A DNA stretch of 64,000 nucleotides, from assembly GCF_037200945.1 (NCBI RefSeq), contig NZ_JBBCGP010000001.1, positions 1,734,501 to 1,798,500 on the forward strand, given 5' to 3'. The notes below the pieces were generated by a model. That model ran no database searches. It saw only the letters and a program-made list of their open reading frames with translations, and was not told the DNA's origin. Position numbers and translations under genes: made by a program. The stretch is from Methylovirgula sp. Lineage in GTDB: Bacteria; Pseudomonadota; Alphaproteobacteria; Rhizobiales; Beijerinckiaceae. Position 1 is the stretch's first letter; each line of letters begins with the position of its first letter. This document shows positions 1 to 9,125 of the stretch, piece by piece.

Positions 1-1510
1 CGCGGTTCTTCAAAGCAGCACGGCGACGGGCCTGATGGTGGCGGGTTTTGCCGCCGCGGGCCTCGTCGATCTCGTGCCGGCGCTGGCCGTGATGCTCGGC
101 GCCAATGTCGGCACGACGCTGATCGTTCAGGTTCTCTCGTTCGATATTGCGCTCGCCGCGCCGCTCTTCATCCTTGTTGGCGTCATGATGTTTCGCCGCA
201 GTGGCGGTCAAGCGCGCACGCGTGACATTGGCCGCGCCATCATCGGTCTCGGTTTGTTGCTGATGTCGCTGAGCCAATTGTTGCAGATCGCGACACCTTA
301 CGAGGATACGCCAAGCCTGCGGATGTTGCTCGGTGCGATTGCGACACAGCCCATCATCGCTTTGCTCTTTGGTGCGCTGGCGACCTGGGCGGCACATTCG
401 AGCGTGGCTATCGTCCTGCTCGTCATGTCTTTCGTCACCAATGGCGCCATCTCGCTCGACATGGGCATCGCGCTCGTGCTCGGCGCCAATATCGGCTCGG
501 CCCTCAATCCCGTGCTGGAAGCGCCACGGGGCGTCGATCGCACGGGTGCGCAGGTTGCGGTCGGCAATCTGCTCAATCGAGTCGTCGGTGCTGCGATCGC
601 TCTGCCGTTGATCGATTGGATCGGCCCCAATCTCGTGCGGCTCGATCCGAGCCTCGCGCGCGATGTCGCCAATTTTCATATGTTCTTCAACATCGCGACG
701 GCGCTCATCTTCATGCCGCTGTTGCCGCTCTTCGCCAAAGCGCTGCGCCGCCTCATGCCGCAGCGGATCGAGGCAACGGATCCCTCGCGCCCGCTCTATC
801 TCGATCCATCGGCGGTCGAGGCACCCGCGGTCGCGATCGGCAATGCGACGCGCGAGGCGTTGCGCATGGTCGATGTGCTGGACGAAATGCTGCAAGGCCT
901 CGGCCGTCTGCTGGCAGAGCAGACCGACAAGCAGCGAATCGTCGAGACGCGGCGGATCGATGACATTCTCGACCGGCTCAACACCGCGATCCGTTCCTAT
1001 CTCGTCGGCCTCGATCCCGAGTCGCTGACGGACGACGACGACAAGCGGGTCGCGGCCATTCTGACCTTCACGAGTTATTTGGAGCAGGCCGGCGACACCA
1101 TCGACCGTAGCGCGCTCGCGACGCTGACGCGGCAATTGAAGCGCGGGCTTGTTCTGGCTGACCAAGGTCGTGCCGACGCACGGCTCATGCTTGAACATCT
1201 CACCGCCGATCTGCGCCTCGCCGCAACCGTGTTCATGACACAAGATGTGCGAGCGGCGCGAACCCTGGCGGATGAAAAAGGCTTCTTCCGCGACATCGAG
1301 TCGAAGGCGACCGCAGCCTATTTCCGCCGCCTGCGTGAATCGCGGCCGGATACGATCGAGGCCAACGCCTTGCATCTGGATTTGTTGCGCGCGTTGAAGA
1401 GCGTCAACGACTCCCTCGTCGCTGGCGCCGCCTATCCGGTGCTCGAAGAGCGCGGCGAGTTGCACGCCTCGCGCTTGCGTACGCAGCCGGATGGCGACTC
1501 CGAAGGCTGA
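1..1510 (+). CDS. Na/Pi-cotransporter family protein (5' end cut by the window)
   Basis: The reading frame is open from base 2, upstream of the first ATG at 35, so the start lies outside the window. Directly before that ATG the frame reads QSSTATG, the QSS motif of the Na/phosphate cotransporter II family (PF02690). Two inverted-repeat halves are visible, one with GANVGTT and one with AHSSVAI followed by GANIGS. About 230 membrane residues are followed by a soluble helical PhoU-like tail of about 200 residues, the usual architecture of bacterial NptA/YjbB-like proteins. Predicted role: sodium-coupled phosphate (or organic anion) movement across the inner membrane. The stop directly abuts the stop of the convergent gene with no intervening base. 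Confidence 0.9.
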   Translation, partial: AVLQSSTATGLMVAGFAAAGLVDLVPALAVMLGANVGTTLIVQVLSFDIALAAPLFILVGVMMFRRSGGQARTRDIGRAIIGLGLLLMSLSQLLQIATPYEDTPSLRMLLGAIATQPIIALLFGALATWAAHSSVAIVLLVMSFVTNGAISLDMGIALVLGANIGSALNPVLEAPRGVDRTGAQVAVGNLLNRVVGAAIALPLIDWIGPNLVRLDPSLARDVANFHMFFNIATALIFMPLLPLFAKALRRLMPQRIEATDPSRPLYLDPSAVEAPAVAIGNATREALRMVDVLDEMLQGLGRLLAEQTDKQRIVETRRIDDILDRLNTAIRSYLVGLDPESLTDDDDKRVAAILTFTSYLEQAGDTIDRSALATLTRQLKRGLVLADQGRADARLMLEHLTADLRLAATVFMTQDVRAARTLADEKGFFRDIESKATAAYFRRLRESRPDTIEANALHLDLLRALKSVNDSLVAGAAYPVLEERGELHASRLRTQPDGDSEG

Positions 1511-4500
1511 TCAGTCGACGCGGCGGGCGATCACGTCCATGCCGATGCGCAGCCGCGGGCTGACCTGATATTCGAGCGGTTGAAATCCCTGCTCGCGCAA
1601 AAGCGCATAGAGCCGTTCGCGGCCGAACATGTGAGTGCGCGCGATCTCGCTCCAATAAGGATTGGCGCCTTGCGCGTGCAGCAGGTTGAACGGCATCGCG
1701 TCCATATTCGGCAAGCTGAGCCTCAAAAGCCCATCTGTTTGCAGAAGCCGATGCGCCGCGGTGAGCGCCGCCGCCGGATCGGCAAGCCGCGGCAATTGAT
1801 CGTCAAGGCTGACGATTGCGAAGCGGCCCGGCGCGTCGAAATGTTCGATCGTGCCGACATGTCCCTCAAGGCCGAGCTGGTGGAGGGCAGCCACATGCGA
1901 CGGACTGCTTTCAAGCCCGACAGTTTCGAAGCCGAATTCCGCTGCGGTGAGCAGCATGGCGCCGCTGCCAAAGCCAGCATCGAGCCAGGCGCCATCGCAA
2001 TTGCGCGCGCCGATGTGGCGTGCGACGGCCGCAACGAGTGGCGCAACGGCGCGGCGGCCCGCTTCCATGTCGTAGCCAAAGGCAGACGGCGCAAATGTGC
2101 CGGCGGCAAAATAGCCGGCGGCGAACACATGGTCGCAATCTTCGCAAACATGCCACTGAACTTGCGGAATCAACTCGCGGCGATAGGCGGGGTCTTTGCC
2201 GCAATCAGCTGTGAGAAGGACTTTGTGCGCGCCGCTGCCGCAGAGCGGGCATGTCGCATAGGGCTGGCGCGCGATCTGCGGAGCCCGTGCCTCGGATTGC
2301 GGCTTCGACTTTTCGAGCGGAGCCACGGCGAAGGGTTGCACGGCCTTGCCATCCGCCCACGTCTCCCACATCTGCGAATAGGCCGCTTCGAGATGACGGG
2401 CAAAGCGCGCCGTATCGAAGGCGGGTGCTGTCAGGCGGCTGGCGTAGAGGCGGCGACGTAGATCGGCGAGCAGTTCGGGTGCGCGCGCGAGCTTCAGCGC
2501 CAGGGCTTCATAATCTTCGAGCGAATGGGTGACGAGTTCGGGCAAGCCGACAGCATGGAGAAGGCTCGAAGCCACGCGCCCAGCGAACGTGTCGCCCTGC
2601 ATTGTGAGCACCGGCAATCCGGCCCAGAGCGCATCGCTCGTTGTCGTATGCGCATTGTAGGGCAGGGTATCAAGAAAGAGATCGCCAAGACGATGCCGTG
2701 CGAGATGCGCAGCAAGGCTGAATCGCGGCGCGAATATAAGCCGATCTCCGCTGATGCCGCGCGCCTCTGCCTCTCTGCGAAGATTGGCCTGCACACGCGC
2801 GTTCGCGTCAAGGAGCCATAGAACGCTGTCGGGAACGGCAGCGAGAAGCCGCATCCAGATGCCAAAGAATTTCGGCGTGATCTTGTAGCTGTTGTTGAAG
2901 CTGCAAAAAACGAAACCTTCATCGGGCAGGCCGGCTTCGGCGCGCGTGGGCGTGCGCGCATCGATTGTACGTTGTCTATCGTTCGGCTGGTAGGTGTCCG
3001 GCAGGAGGACGATCTTCTCGTCGTAATAAGACTGCTGATCCATCGGCAAAACGATTGGATCGGCAATCACGTAGTCGATGAAGTCGGCACCCATCGTGCC
3101 TGGATAGCCGATGAAATTCACCTGGATCGGCGCCGGCCGATGCGCGACAATCTCGCTGCGTGAAAATTGCGTATAGCCTTTAAGATCGACGAGAATATCG
3201 ACTTCGTCGGCAAAGATGCGTGCCGCCGCCGCGGGGTCGTCGAGTGCGGTAATATCGACGAAACGGTCGAAAGCCTTGAGCAGTCGATGGCGCAGCTCGC
3301 TGCCGTCATCGCCGCCGTGCGAATAGGCAATGATCTCGAAGCGCGCGCGGTCGTGCTGTTCGAAAAGTCCGGCCATGAGAATCGCCGTCGCATGACGGAA
3401 GAAATCGCCGGAGAGATAGCCGATCCGCAATTTTCGATTGCGATCGGGCATCTGGCGGCGATGATCGAAACTTGGCTTGGCGCGAAAAGCGCGCGCCCAG
3501 CGGCGCGCCAGGTTCAATTGCAACGCATGACCGGAGTTCATGGCGAGCGTGCCGAAGGGCGGAACGAGGCCGTCGCTCGCGGCCGCCGCCGCCAGTGCCG
3601 CAGGTTCTTCGGCGTCGTCGCCGTCCCAGTCACAAATGGCACGACGCATGTGCAGACGCTGCAAACGAACGCCGACAAAAGACGGGTCAAGCGCGACGGC
3701 GCGGTCATAAGAATTCAGCGCCTCATCGATGCGTCGCAGCGATTCATAAGCCATCCCCAGATTGCAATGAATCTCTGCAAAATCCGGCTTGATCGCGAGC
3801 GCCTTTTCATAATTGGCCACAGCGCCGACAAAATCATTGCGATGCTGCAACAGATTGCCGAGGTTGCAATAGGCTCCGACGAAATCGGGATCGAGCGAAA
3901 TGGCCTGATCGAACTCCGCACACGCTTCATCCAGGCGAAGCAGGTCGCGCAGGATGTTGCCGGCCGCGAAATGCGGACCTGCCGCGTCCGGCCGTTTCGC
4001 CGATACAGCAGCGCAGAGTCTCAGCCCCTCTTCGCGACGGCCGAGCTTACGGAGGATTTCGGCGGCGCTGGTATGCGCTTCGATGAAAAACGGATCGAGC
4101 TGGCAAGCTTCCAAATAGGCGGCGAGCGCCGCCTCCATCTCACCCAGGTCTTCCAGAATGCCGCCGAGATTGTTATAGGCCGGGGCGAAGCCGGGCTCCA
4201 GCCGTATGGCGCGCTCCGCCGTTTCGCGCGCCGCTTCGAGTTGCCGCGTTTCGCGTAAAACCGCGGCGAGGTTGGCGTAGGCGCGGGCATAATCCGGTTT
4301 GAGGGCAACGGCTTTGCCGATGTATTCCGCCGCTTGCGCGTGCCGTCCGGTCATGTGCTCGACGAGGCCGAGATTGTGCCAGGCAAGTTCGTGATCGGGA
4401 TTCTGCTCCAGGATTTGCAGATAAAGCTGACGCGCAATGCCATATTGTTTGCCGCTGTGGAATTCGATCGCGCTTTGGAGGAGCGCGGATTCGGAGAATT

Positions 4501-4537
4501 CCGGGGTTTGCGGCGTGGCGGGATTGGAATGGTCCAT
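1511..4537 (-). CDS. TPR / O-GlcNAc-transferase-like glycosyltransferase fused to a C-terminal methyltransferase
   Basis: A 1008-residue protein with three parts. Residues about 20-330 are tandem tetratricopeptide repeats (recurring A-x-A-Y-x-N-L-A/G patterns). Residues about 360-735 match the catalytic half of SPINDLY/OGT family 41 glycosyltransferases, with RIGYLSGDFFRHA, a VNFIGYPGTMG segment, FVFCSFNNSYKITP and a D-T-L-P-Y-N-A-H-T-T-T-S-D-A-L-W-A-G-L-P-V nucleotide-sugar region. Residues about 765-1008 begin with a Cys pair knuckle (CPLCGSG, later CEDCDH) and continue as a class I SAM methyltransferase with a GFGSGAMLL motif. Bacterial relatives glycosylate surface proteins such as flagellin or adhesins; the target here is unknown. 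The fusion to a methyltransferase is the unusual point. Confidence is high for the domains and low for the substrate. Confidence 0.9.
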   Translation of the reverse strand: MDHSNPATPQTPEFSESALLQSAIEFHSGKQYGIARQLYLQILEQNPDHELAWHNLGLVEHMTGRHAQAAEYIGKAVALKPDYARAYANLAAVLRETRQLEAARETAERAIRLEPGFAPAYNNLGGILEDLGEMEAALAAYLEACQLDPFFIEAHTSAAEILRKLGRREEGLRLCAAVSAKRPDAAGPHFAAGNILRDLLRLDEACAEFDQAISLDPDFVGAYCNLGNLLQHRNDFVGAVANYEKALAIKPDFAEIHCNLGMAYESLRRIDEALNSYDRAVALDPSFVGVRLQRLHMRRAICDWDGDDAEEPAALAAAAASDGLVPPFGTLAMNSGHALQLNLARRWARAFRAKPSFDHRRQMPDRNRKLRIGYLSGDFFRHATAILMAGLFEQHDRARFEIIAYSHGGDDGSELRHRLLKAFDRFVDITALDDPAAAARIFADEVDILVDLKGYTQFSRSEIVAHRPAPIQVNFIGYPGTMGADFIDYVIADPIVLPMDQQSYYDEKIVLLPDTYQPNDRQRTIDARTPTRAEAGLPDEGFVFCSFNNSYKITPKFFGIWMRLLAAVPDSVLWLLDANARVQANLRREAEARGISGDRLIFAPRFSLAAHLARHRLGDLFLDTLPYNAHTTTSDALWAGLPVLTMQGDTFAGRVASSLLHAVGLPELVTHSLEDYEALALKLARAPELLADLRRRLYASRLTAPAFDTARFARHLEAAYSQMWETWADGKAVQPFAVAPLEKSKPQSEARAPQIARQPYATCPLCGSGAHKVLLTADCGKDPAYRRELIPQVQWHVCEDCDHVFAAGYFAAGTFAPSAFGYDMEAGRRAVAPLVAAVARHIGARNCDGAWLDAGFGSGAMLLTAAEFGFETVGLESSPSHVAALHQLGLEGHVGTIEHFDAPGRFAIVSLDDQLPRLADPAAALTAAHRLLQTDGLLRLSLPNMDAMPFNLLHAQGANPYWSEIARTHMFGRERLYALLREQGFQPLEYQVSPRLRIGMDVIARRVD

Positions 4538-4700
4538 CGGCGGCCTCGGTGCATCCGGCCGCCGCCGGGCGCAGTTCTTGAGCGTAGCAGAGGGGGATGC
4601 GAAAAAGTGGATATCGGTTTTTCGCGTAAATCCCGCTCTAAATTGTGATCTATGCGCTCTACACGCGCCGCCTTGCCCTGGGCTTACGAGGCCTTGGAGA

Positions 4701-4919
4701 TCAGGCGATAATATCGGGGGTGAGGACGTCCTCGATCCGGTCGATCTTGTCGCGCAAGATAAGCTTGCGCTTCTTCAGCCGCTGGATTTGCAATTGATCG
4801 GAGGTCGAGATGTGGGCGAGCGCCTCGATCGCAGAGTCAAGGTCGCGATGTTCCTGGCGCAGACGTTCGAGATCCGCGCGCAGCGCCGCGCGCTCGTCGT
4901 CGCCCAACTTGTCCGCCAT
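4701..4919 (-). CDS. DUF465 (YdcH-family) small protein
   Basis: 72 residues, highly charged and predicted to be almost entirely helical. The pattern RLRQEHRDLD near the N terminus and LKKRKLILRDKIDRI near the C terminus is typical of DUF465/YdcH proteins, which are short antiparallel helical hairpins of unknown function. It lies about 115 bp downstream of an L,D-transpeptidase gene on the same strand. A second DUF465 gene (16235-16423) also sits next to an L,D-transpeptidase, so the pairing occurs twice in this window. Function unknown. Confidence 0.85.
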   Translation of the reverse strand: MADKLGDDERAALRADLERLRQEHRDLDSAIEALAHISTSDQLQIQRLKKRKLILRDKIDRIEDVLTPDIIA

Positions 4920-5035
4920 TGCCGCCCGTCCCGAAACGCTGCGGCCGGCAAATCATTGCCGGCCGGTGCCGATTGTCATCGGGATAAAGCATTTTAGGCC
5001 CTGCCTGCAAATCCTCCACGAGCAGGAGACGAGGA

Positions 5036-5653
5036 TCAGATCACATTGACCTGCGTGCCGACCTTGACGCGGGTGTAGAGGTCTTCGACGTCCACATTCA
5101 ACATGCGGATGCAGCCCGAGGAGACCGCCTGGCCGATCGTATCTGGCTCATTGGTCCCGTGAATGCGAAAGCCGGTGTCGCCCTTCGCATTGTAGAGGTA
5201 GAGCGCGCGGGCGCCGAGCGGATTGCCGATGCCGCCGGGCATGTAGCGCGGCAGATCGGGACGGCGCTCCAGCATTGCATCGGGCGGCGTCCAATCCGGC
5301 CATTCGGCGCGCCGGGCGACGTGGACATGACCGGTCCAGCCAAAGCCGTCACGGCCAACGCCAACGCCGTAACGCAGCGCTTTGCCGTCGCCGAGCGAGA
5401 GGTAGAGGAACTTGGACTTCGTATCGACGGTGATCGAGCCCGCCGCTGCGCTGGTCGGATAATCGACTAGCGTCTTGGTCGGCGGCGCATTGACCGCGAC
5501 ATCGGTTGGTAGGCTCGCCGGCTGCGCCCGTGTCGCTTGCGAACTGGCGCCGGAAAATAGATTGAACGGGAAAGGCAGATCCTGCGCCAGCGCAGTGCCA
5601 GCACCAAAAGACAATATTGAAATGGAAAGGGCTATCGTACGGAATTTCAGCAT
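5036..5653 (-). CDS. L,D-transpeptidase (YkuD domain), secreted
   Basis: Starting at ATG 5653 the product is 205 residues and opens with a clean signal peptide (MLKFRTIALS followed by a hydrophobic run ending in TALAQ). A G-rich stretch precedes this ATG; a longer frame starts at 5698 but would place 15 extra residues before the signal peptide. The YkuD catalytic signature is seen as HGTNEPD with SSGCIRM downstream, giving the His and the nucleophilic Cys. Such periplasmic enzymes form 3-3 cross-links in peptidoglycan or attach proteins to it. It is paralogous to the gene at 15137-15895, with near-identical catalytic segments. Confidence 0.92.
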   Translation of the reverse strand: MLKFRTIALSISILSFGAGTALAQDLPFPFNLFSGASSQATRAQPASLPTDVAVNAPPTKTLVDYPTSAAAGSITVDTKSKFLYLSLGDGKALRYGVGVGRDGFGWTGHVHVARRAEWPDWTPPDAMLERRPDLPRYMPGGIGNPLGARALYLYNAKGDTGFRIHGTNEPDTIGQAVSSGCIRMLNVDVEDLYTRVKVGTQVNVI

Positions 5654-5739
5654 AACGCACCCCCGACAAAAAAAAACGCCGCGCACGGATAGAGCCATGC
5701 TGGCAGGCCAAAGGATGTGCGATTTGTTCCGCGTTAGAC

Positions 5740-7047
5740 TTAAGGCACCTTGCTCGCCGCCGCCGCGGGTTTTGCCGGTGCGGTCTTGGCTGCGGCGACA
5801 GGCGGCTTCGGCGGAGCTGGCGGTCCTTCAACCGGCGCGGGGGCCGGTTGCGGCGGCGGCGCGGACGCAAGCTCTTTTCGTGGCCACGCGAAATCGTCGG
5901 CACGGCCGGGTGTCGTCGGCGCCGTTTTGCCATTGGCGAATGTTTGCTCGACGAGGCTGGCCGTATCTGTCTTGGGCGCTGCCGGCCCCAGCGTCGCAAG
6001 CTGGCCGCCCGGGGCGAGCACTGGCCCCGTTAAAGGCAGAACGGGACCAATGGGAGGCTTCACCGGCGTGACTGCCGCACCTGCCGCAGGCGAATTGGTG
6101 CCAGCCGGAGCGGTCGTCTCGATTTTGGCAAGCGCCGCATCGTCCTGCGGTGCGCTGACATTGAGGATGTCGCGAATTTGCGGCTCGACGAAACTCGCGA
6201 GCTTCAACGCGCCGGCTTTGGTGAAATGAACACCGTCGAGCGCGCGCAGCCGCACCACCTGGCCATCGACGTCGGGACCGTAGGAACTGAACTGTCCGTC
6301 GTCGTCGACGAAATCTTCCCAGGTGTCGATATAGGTCGCGCCATTGCGGCTCGCATATTGGCGATACATGTCGTTGAGCGCCGCCATTTCCGTGGAAAAG
6401 CGATCGGTCTTCATGACCGGCAGACCGACCCAGAGCAGGGGTATCTTCGCGTCGTGGAAGATTTTCGCGACGGCCTCGATCCGCGCCGAATAGATTTGCT
6501 GATATTGCGGCGTGCCGGGATCGTAGCTGCCGGTTGAATCGTGCAGCGTCTGGTGATCGTTGCTGCCGATCATCATCACGGCCACGTTGATCTTCTGTCC
6601 GTTGGCAACGAGATCGTGTGCCGCCTTCGGCCAATCGTAATAATCATCGCGGACGAGGCCGGAATCTTCCTTGGCGTCGCGCAGAACTTCGACCTCGGGT
6701 CTGTCGCTCAGTGCTGTCGTGAGTCCTTGGCCGAGAAGCTGACCGAGCGAATCGCCGGCGACGGCGACGAAGAACGTCGGCGGCACCGCCGGGGGCTTCA
6801 CAACCTTGGCGACGGTGCGCGGCCGATAGGCGTGATGCTCATGCGGTCGCGGCGGCGCGTAATCATAGCTGCGCTGTGGGCGGAAGACCTGTTGAAACCA
6901 GTTGAAGGGGCTGAACTGCGCTTTGGCCGGGCTTGCGCCGCTCGAAAGGCAAAGCAAGAGCACGGCGGCCAACAAGAGTGCCGACCGGCAGATCACATTC
7001 ACCAGTCTGTCTTCGCGCCGCAAAAGGCGCCCCTGCCAAGGGACCAT
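5740..7047 (-). CDS. SGNH/GDSL hydrolase (DUF459), secreted or membrane-anchored
   Basis: 435 residues. A GAGGGG ribosome-binding site lies just before ATG 7047. A hydrophobic segment near residues 20-40 ending in SPAKAQ looks like a signal peptide. The SGNH blocks are visible: VAGDSLGQ (nucleophile Ser), MMIGSNDHQ (block III Asn) and DGVHFTKAG (block V Asp and His). The last 130 residues are Pro/Ala-rich low complexity, probably a cell-wall or periplasmic spacer. DUF459 enzymes are thought to be esterases or acyltransferases acting on envelope polysaccharide; the substrate cannot be read here. It lies upstream of the L,D-transpeptidase on the same strand, so a shared envelope role is plausible. 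Confidence 0.88.
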   Translation of the reverse strand: MVPWQGRLLRREDRLVNVICRSALLLAAVLLLCLSSGASPAKAQFSPFNWFQQVFRPQRSYDYAPPRPHEHHAYRPRTVAKVVKPPAVPPTFFVAVAGDSLGQLLGQGLTTALSDRPEVEVLRDAKEDSGLVRDDYYDWPKAAHDLVANGQKINVAVMMIGSNDHQTLHDSTGSYDPGTPQYQQIYSARIEAVAKIFHDAKIPLLWVGLPVMKTDRFSTEMAALNDMYRQYASRNGATYIDTWEDFVDDDGQFSSYGPDVDGQVVRLRALDGVHFTKAGALKLASFVEPQIRDILNVSAPQDDAALAKIETTAPAGTNSPAAGAAVTPVKPPIGPVLPLTGPVLAPGGQLATLGPAAPKTDTASLVEQTFANGKTAPTTPGRADDFAWPRKELASAPPPQPAPAPVEGPPAPPKPPVAAAKTAPAKPAAAASKVP

Positions 7048-7131
7048 CCGTTTTCCCCTCAGACTTTAACCTACGCCCTTCGGCGCGGAAATTTAAGGGG
7101 AAAAGACCTTAAGGGAGGAGACCTGCTGCGC

Positions 7132-8211
7132 TCAGGCTACGGTCATACCCGAAAGACTCGCCATCAACAGCAAGGTACCGAAGACAAGCACGCACAGCGC
7201 CGCGCCGACTTCGATCAACCGGCCGATGATTTCTGCGCGGGACGAACCGCGACCCGAGAAGCGGACCGCGGTTTTCTTGGCGAAGACCGCGAAGCTGGCG
7301 AGCGCCCCGGTGGTGATGGCGGTGCCGAGCGCCATGGCAAAGGTCGCGAAAATTCCGGCGCCGAACAGGCCCTGCGCGATTGAAAAGACGAGGATCAATA
7401 TGGCGCCAGAGCAAGGCCGTGCGCCCGCTGTTACGATCGTGACAGCAGCGGATTTCCAGGAGAAGCCCGCGCCGAGCTGGGCCGGATCCGGCGCATGGAA
7501 ATGGCCGCAGTCCGGGCCGTGGACGTGGCTGCTTCCGTCATCCGCAAGGAAATTGCCGCTGCCGCCTGCTTGCGCATAAACGAGCTTTTGCGGCGCACCA
7601 GCAAAAACCGGCAGTGCGCGTCCGGCCCAGGCATGGCGAATGCTGGCCACCAGCGCCGTCGTCTTGGTGAAAAGCAGCACAAGGCCGAGAACGATGATAC
7701 CGGCGTAAGCGGCATATTCGAGATATTGAGCGGCCGCGTTCATCCGCGCGGCCGTTGCATTGAAGACAAGCGCAGCCAGGCCCACGAGTGCGATGGCGAC
7801 GATCGCCTGAAAGATCGCAGCAAGGAAGGCGATGATGATACCGCGCCGCAGCGCACGTTCATTGGAAATCATGTAGGAGGTGATGACCGCTTTGCCGTGT
7901 CCAGGGCCGGCGGCGTGGAAGACACCGTAGAGAAAGCTCAAGCCCGCAAGACCAAAAAAGCCATAGGGACTTTGCCTGACGGCGTGCATGGCGCCCACAA
8001 GCGCAAGCGAAAATCGGCTCTCCTGCTCGATGATCCAGGCCGTCACGCCAGACGCATTGCCGACTGCACCTTCGTCGGCGCCGACGGCGAACGGATGATG
8101 AAAGCCTTGCGCGGCCGCCGCGGTCGCCAACAGCAAAAGCGAGACGAATGTAAGTATGCTGGTGGTAAGAACTCGATTCATCAGCGTGTCTTGAGCCTCA
8201 ACGCCTTTCAC
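7132..8211 (-). CDS. NicO/RcnA-type nickel/cobalt transporter
   Basis: 359 residues from GTG 8211, which overlaps the stop of the upstream DUF1007 gene in a GTGA, implying translational coupling; an internal ATG at 8181 is an alternative that begins the signal-like segment directly. Several membrane helices are visible. FHAAGPGHGKAV is the HX4DH-like region of the NicO superfamily, and the central soluble loop is His-rich (HVHGPDCGHFHAP), as expected for a divalent-metal binding loop. A GARPCSGAILIL helix follows. The family exports or imports Ni(II)/Co(II). Pairing with DUF1007 is a known conserved arrangement. Metal specificity and direction are not determined by the sequence. Confidence 0.87.
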   Translation of the reverse strand: MKGVEAQDTLMNRVLTTSILTFVSLLLLATAAAAQGFHHPFAVGADEGAVGNASGVTAWIIEQESRFSLALVGAMHAVRQSPYGFFGLAGLSFLYGVFHAAGPGHGKAVITSYMISNERALRRGIIIAFLAAIFQAIVAIALVGLAALVFNATAARMNAAAQYLEYAAYAGIIVLGLVLLFTKTTALVASIRHAWAGRALPVFAGAPQKLVYAQAGGSGNFLADDGSSHVHGPDCGHFHAPDPAQLGAGFSWKSAAVTIVTAGARPCSGAILILVFSIAQGLFGAGIFATFAMALGTAITTGALASFAVFAKKTAVRFSGRGSSRAEIIGRLIEVGAALCVLVFGTLLLMASLSGMTVA

Positions 8212-8855
8212 GGGCAGGCAACGATGACGCGGTCGGCCAATTTCATGCCGAAGTTCGCGCCGGGCGAGAGATTTTGATAAAAGGCTTCCGACAATTGTTT
8301 GGCGTCCTGGACGTCCAGCGGATTGGCGCCAAGGACGCCGATGGAGCAGCCCTTGGGCGCACTGAGGAGACTGACGGGATTTGTTTTTGCCAGACTGAAA
8401 TCGACAAAAAACGTCGGGTCGTAGACCGAGAAAATGAACGCCCGACCGGGAATGAGCGGGTCTTTCAGCGGTACGGTGAAGCTCAGCTCCACAAGCTTGT
8501 CCGGCCGTTCTTCGAGCGAATAATCTTTCGGCGGCCCGAAATCGATTTTCGCGCCGGCGTTCTTCGCGAAGGTGAAATAGCCGAACTCGGCCAGTGATTC
8601 GACATTGGTCTTGGCGAGCGGCGCGAGCTGCTCCTTGGTCGCCAATTGGCCGTCCTTGGCGAGGCCCTGGACGGCGAAGGCCGAATACATGTCGTCAAAC
8701 ACCCAGGAATTACGGATCGCCGCGATCTTGCCGTCCGGCTGGAAGATCACATCCTCGTGCGCCGTTACCCAAACATGGGGATGCGCGCTCGCTGGAGCCG
8801 CCGCGCCGAGCAGAAGGGCCGCAACGCCAAATTTAAGCCTTCTTGAGGCGCGCAT
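8208..8855 (-). CDS. DUF1007 family periplasmic protein
   Basis: 215 residues with an N-terminal signal peptide ending APASAHPHVWV; after cleavage the mature chain would begin with HPHVWV, a His motif characteristic of DUF1007. The family consists of secreted proteins found beside NicO/RcnA-type Ni/Co transporters, presumably binding metal or assisting the transporter. The stop overlaps the start of that transporter by four bases. The gene is divergent from the indolepyruvate oxidoreductase across about 270 bp in which no further gene is seen. Confidence 0.85.
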   Translation of the reverse strand: MRASRRLKFGVAALLLGAAAPASAHPHVWVTAHEDVIFQPDGKIAAIRNSWVFDDMYSAFAVQGLAKDGQLATKEQLAPLAKTNVESLAEFGYFTFAKNAGAKIDFGPPKDYSLEERPDKLVELSFTVPLKDPLIPGRAFIFSVYDPTFFVDFSLAKTNPVSLLSAPKGCSIGVLGANPLDVQDAKQLSEAFYQNLSPGANFGMKLADRVIVACP

Positions 8856-9125
8856 CTTTCCCGATCAAAGGCCTAAGGCCGGATGGCAGAATCGTCGGGG
8901 CAACAATTGCCCGGCAAACTCTGGCCAAAGCGAGGCAGGGGCGATCACTTCGTCGCCCCAGCGGGGCGGTCCATCCCGCAAAACACGGTTACAATCATTT
9001 ACTTAAACGCAGGGGAGACGGCGCGGCGCAGCCGCCTAAAGGGTTGGCCGATTCAACCGGCTGCTTTATACCGTTTACTCCCAATGGGGCCAGGCGGGAT
9101 CTTCCTGCTTGGGGGCAAAGGCAAA

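Noticed and set aside
3167..4258. 363-residue plus-strand frame within the TPR/OGT gene
   Set aside because: It is antisense to the tetratricopeptide repeats, and its sequence shows no known fold.
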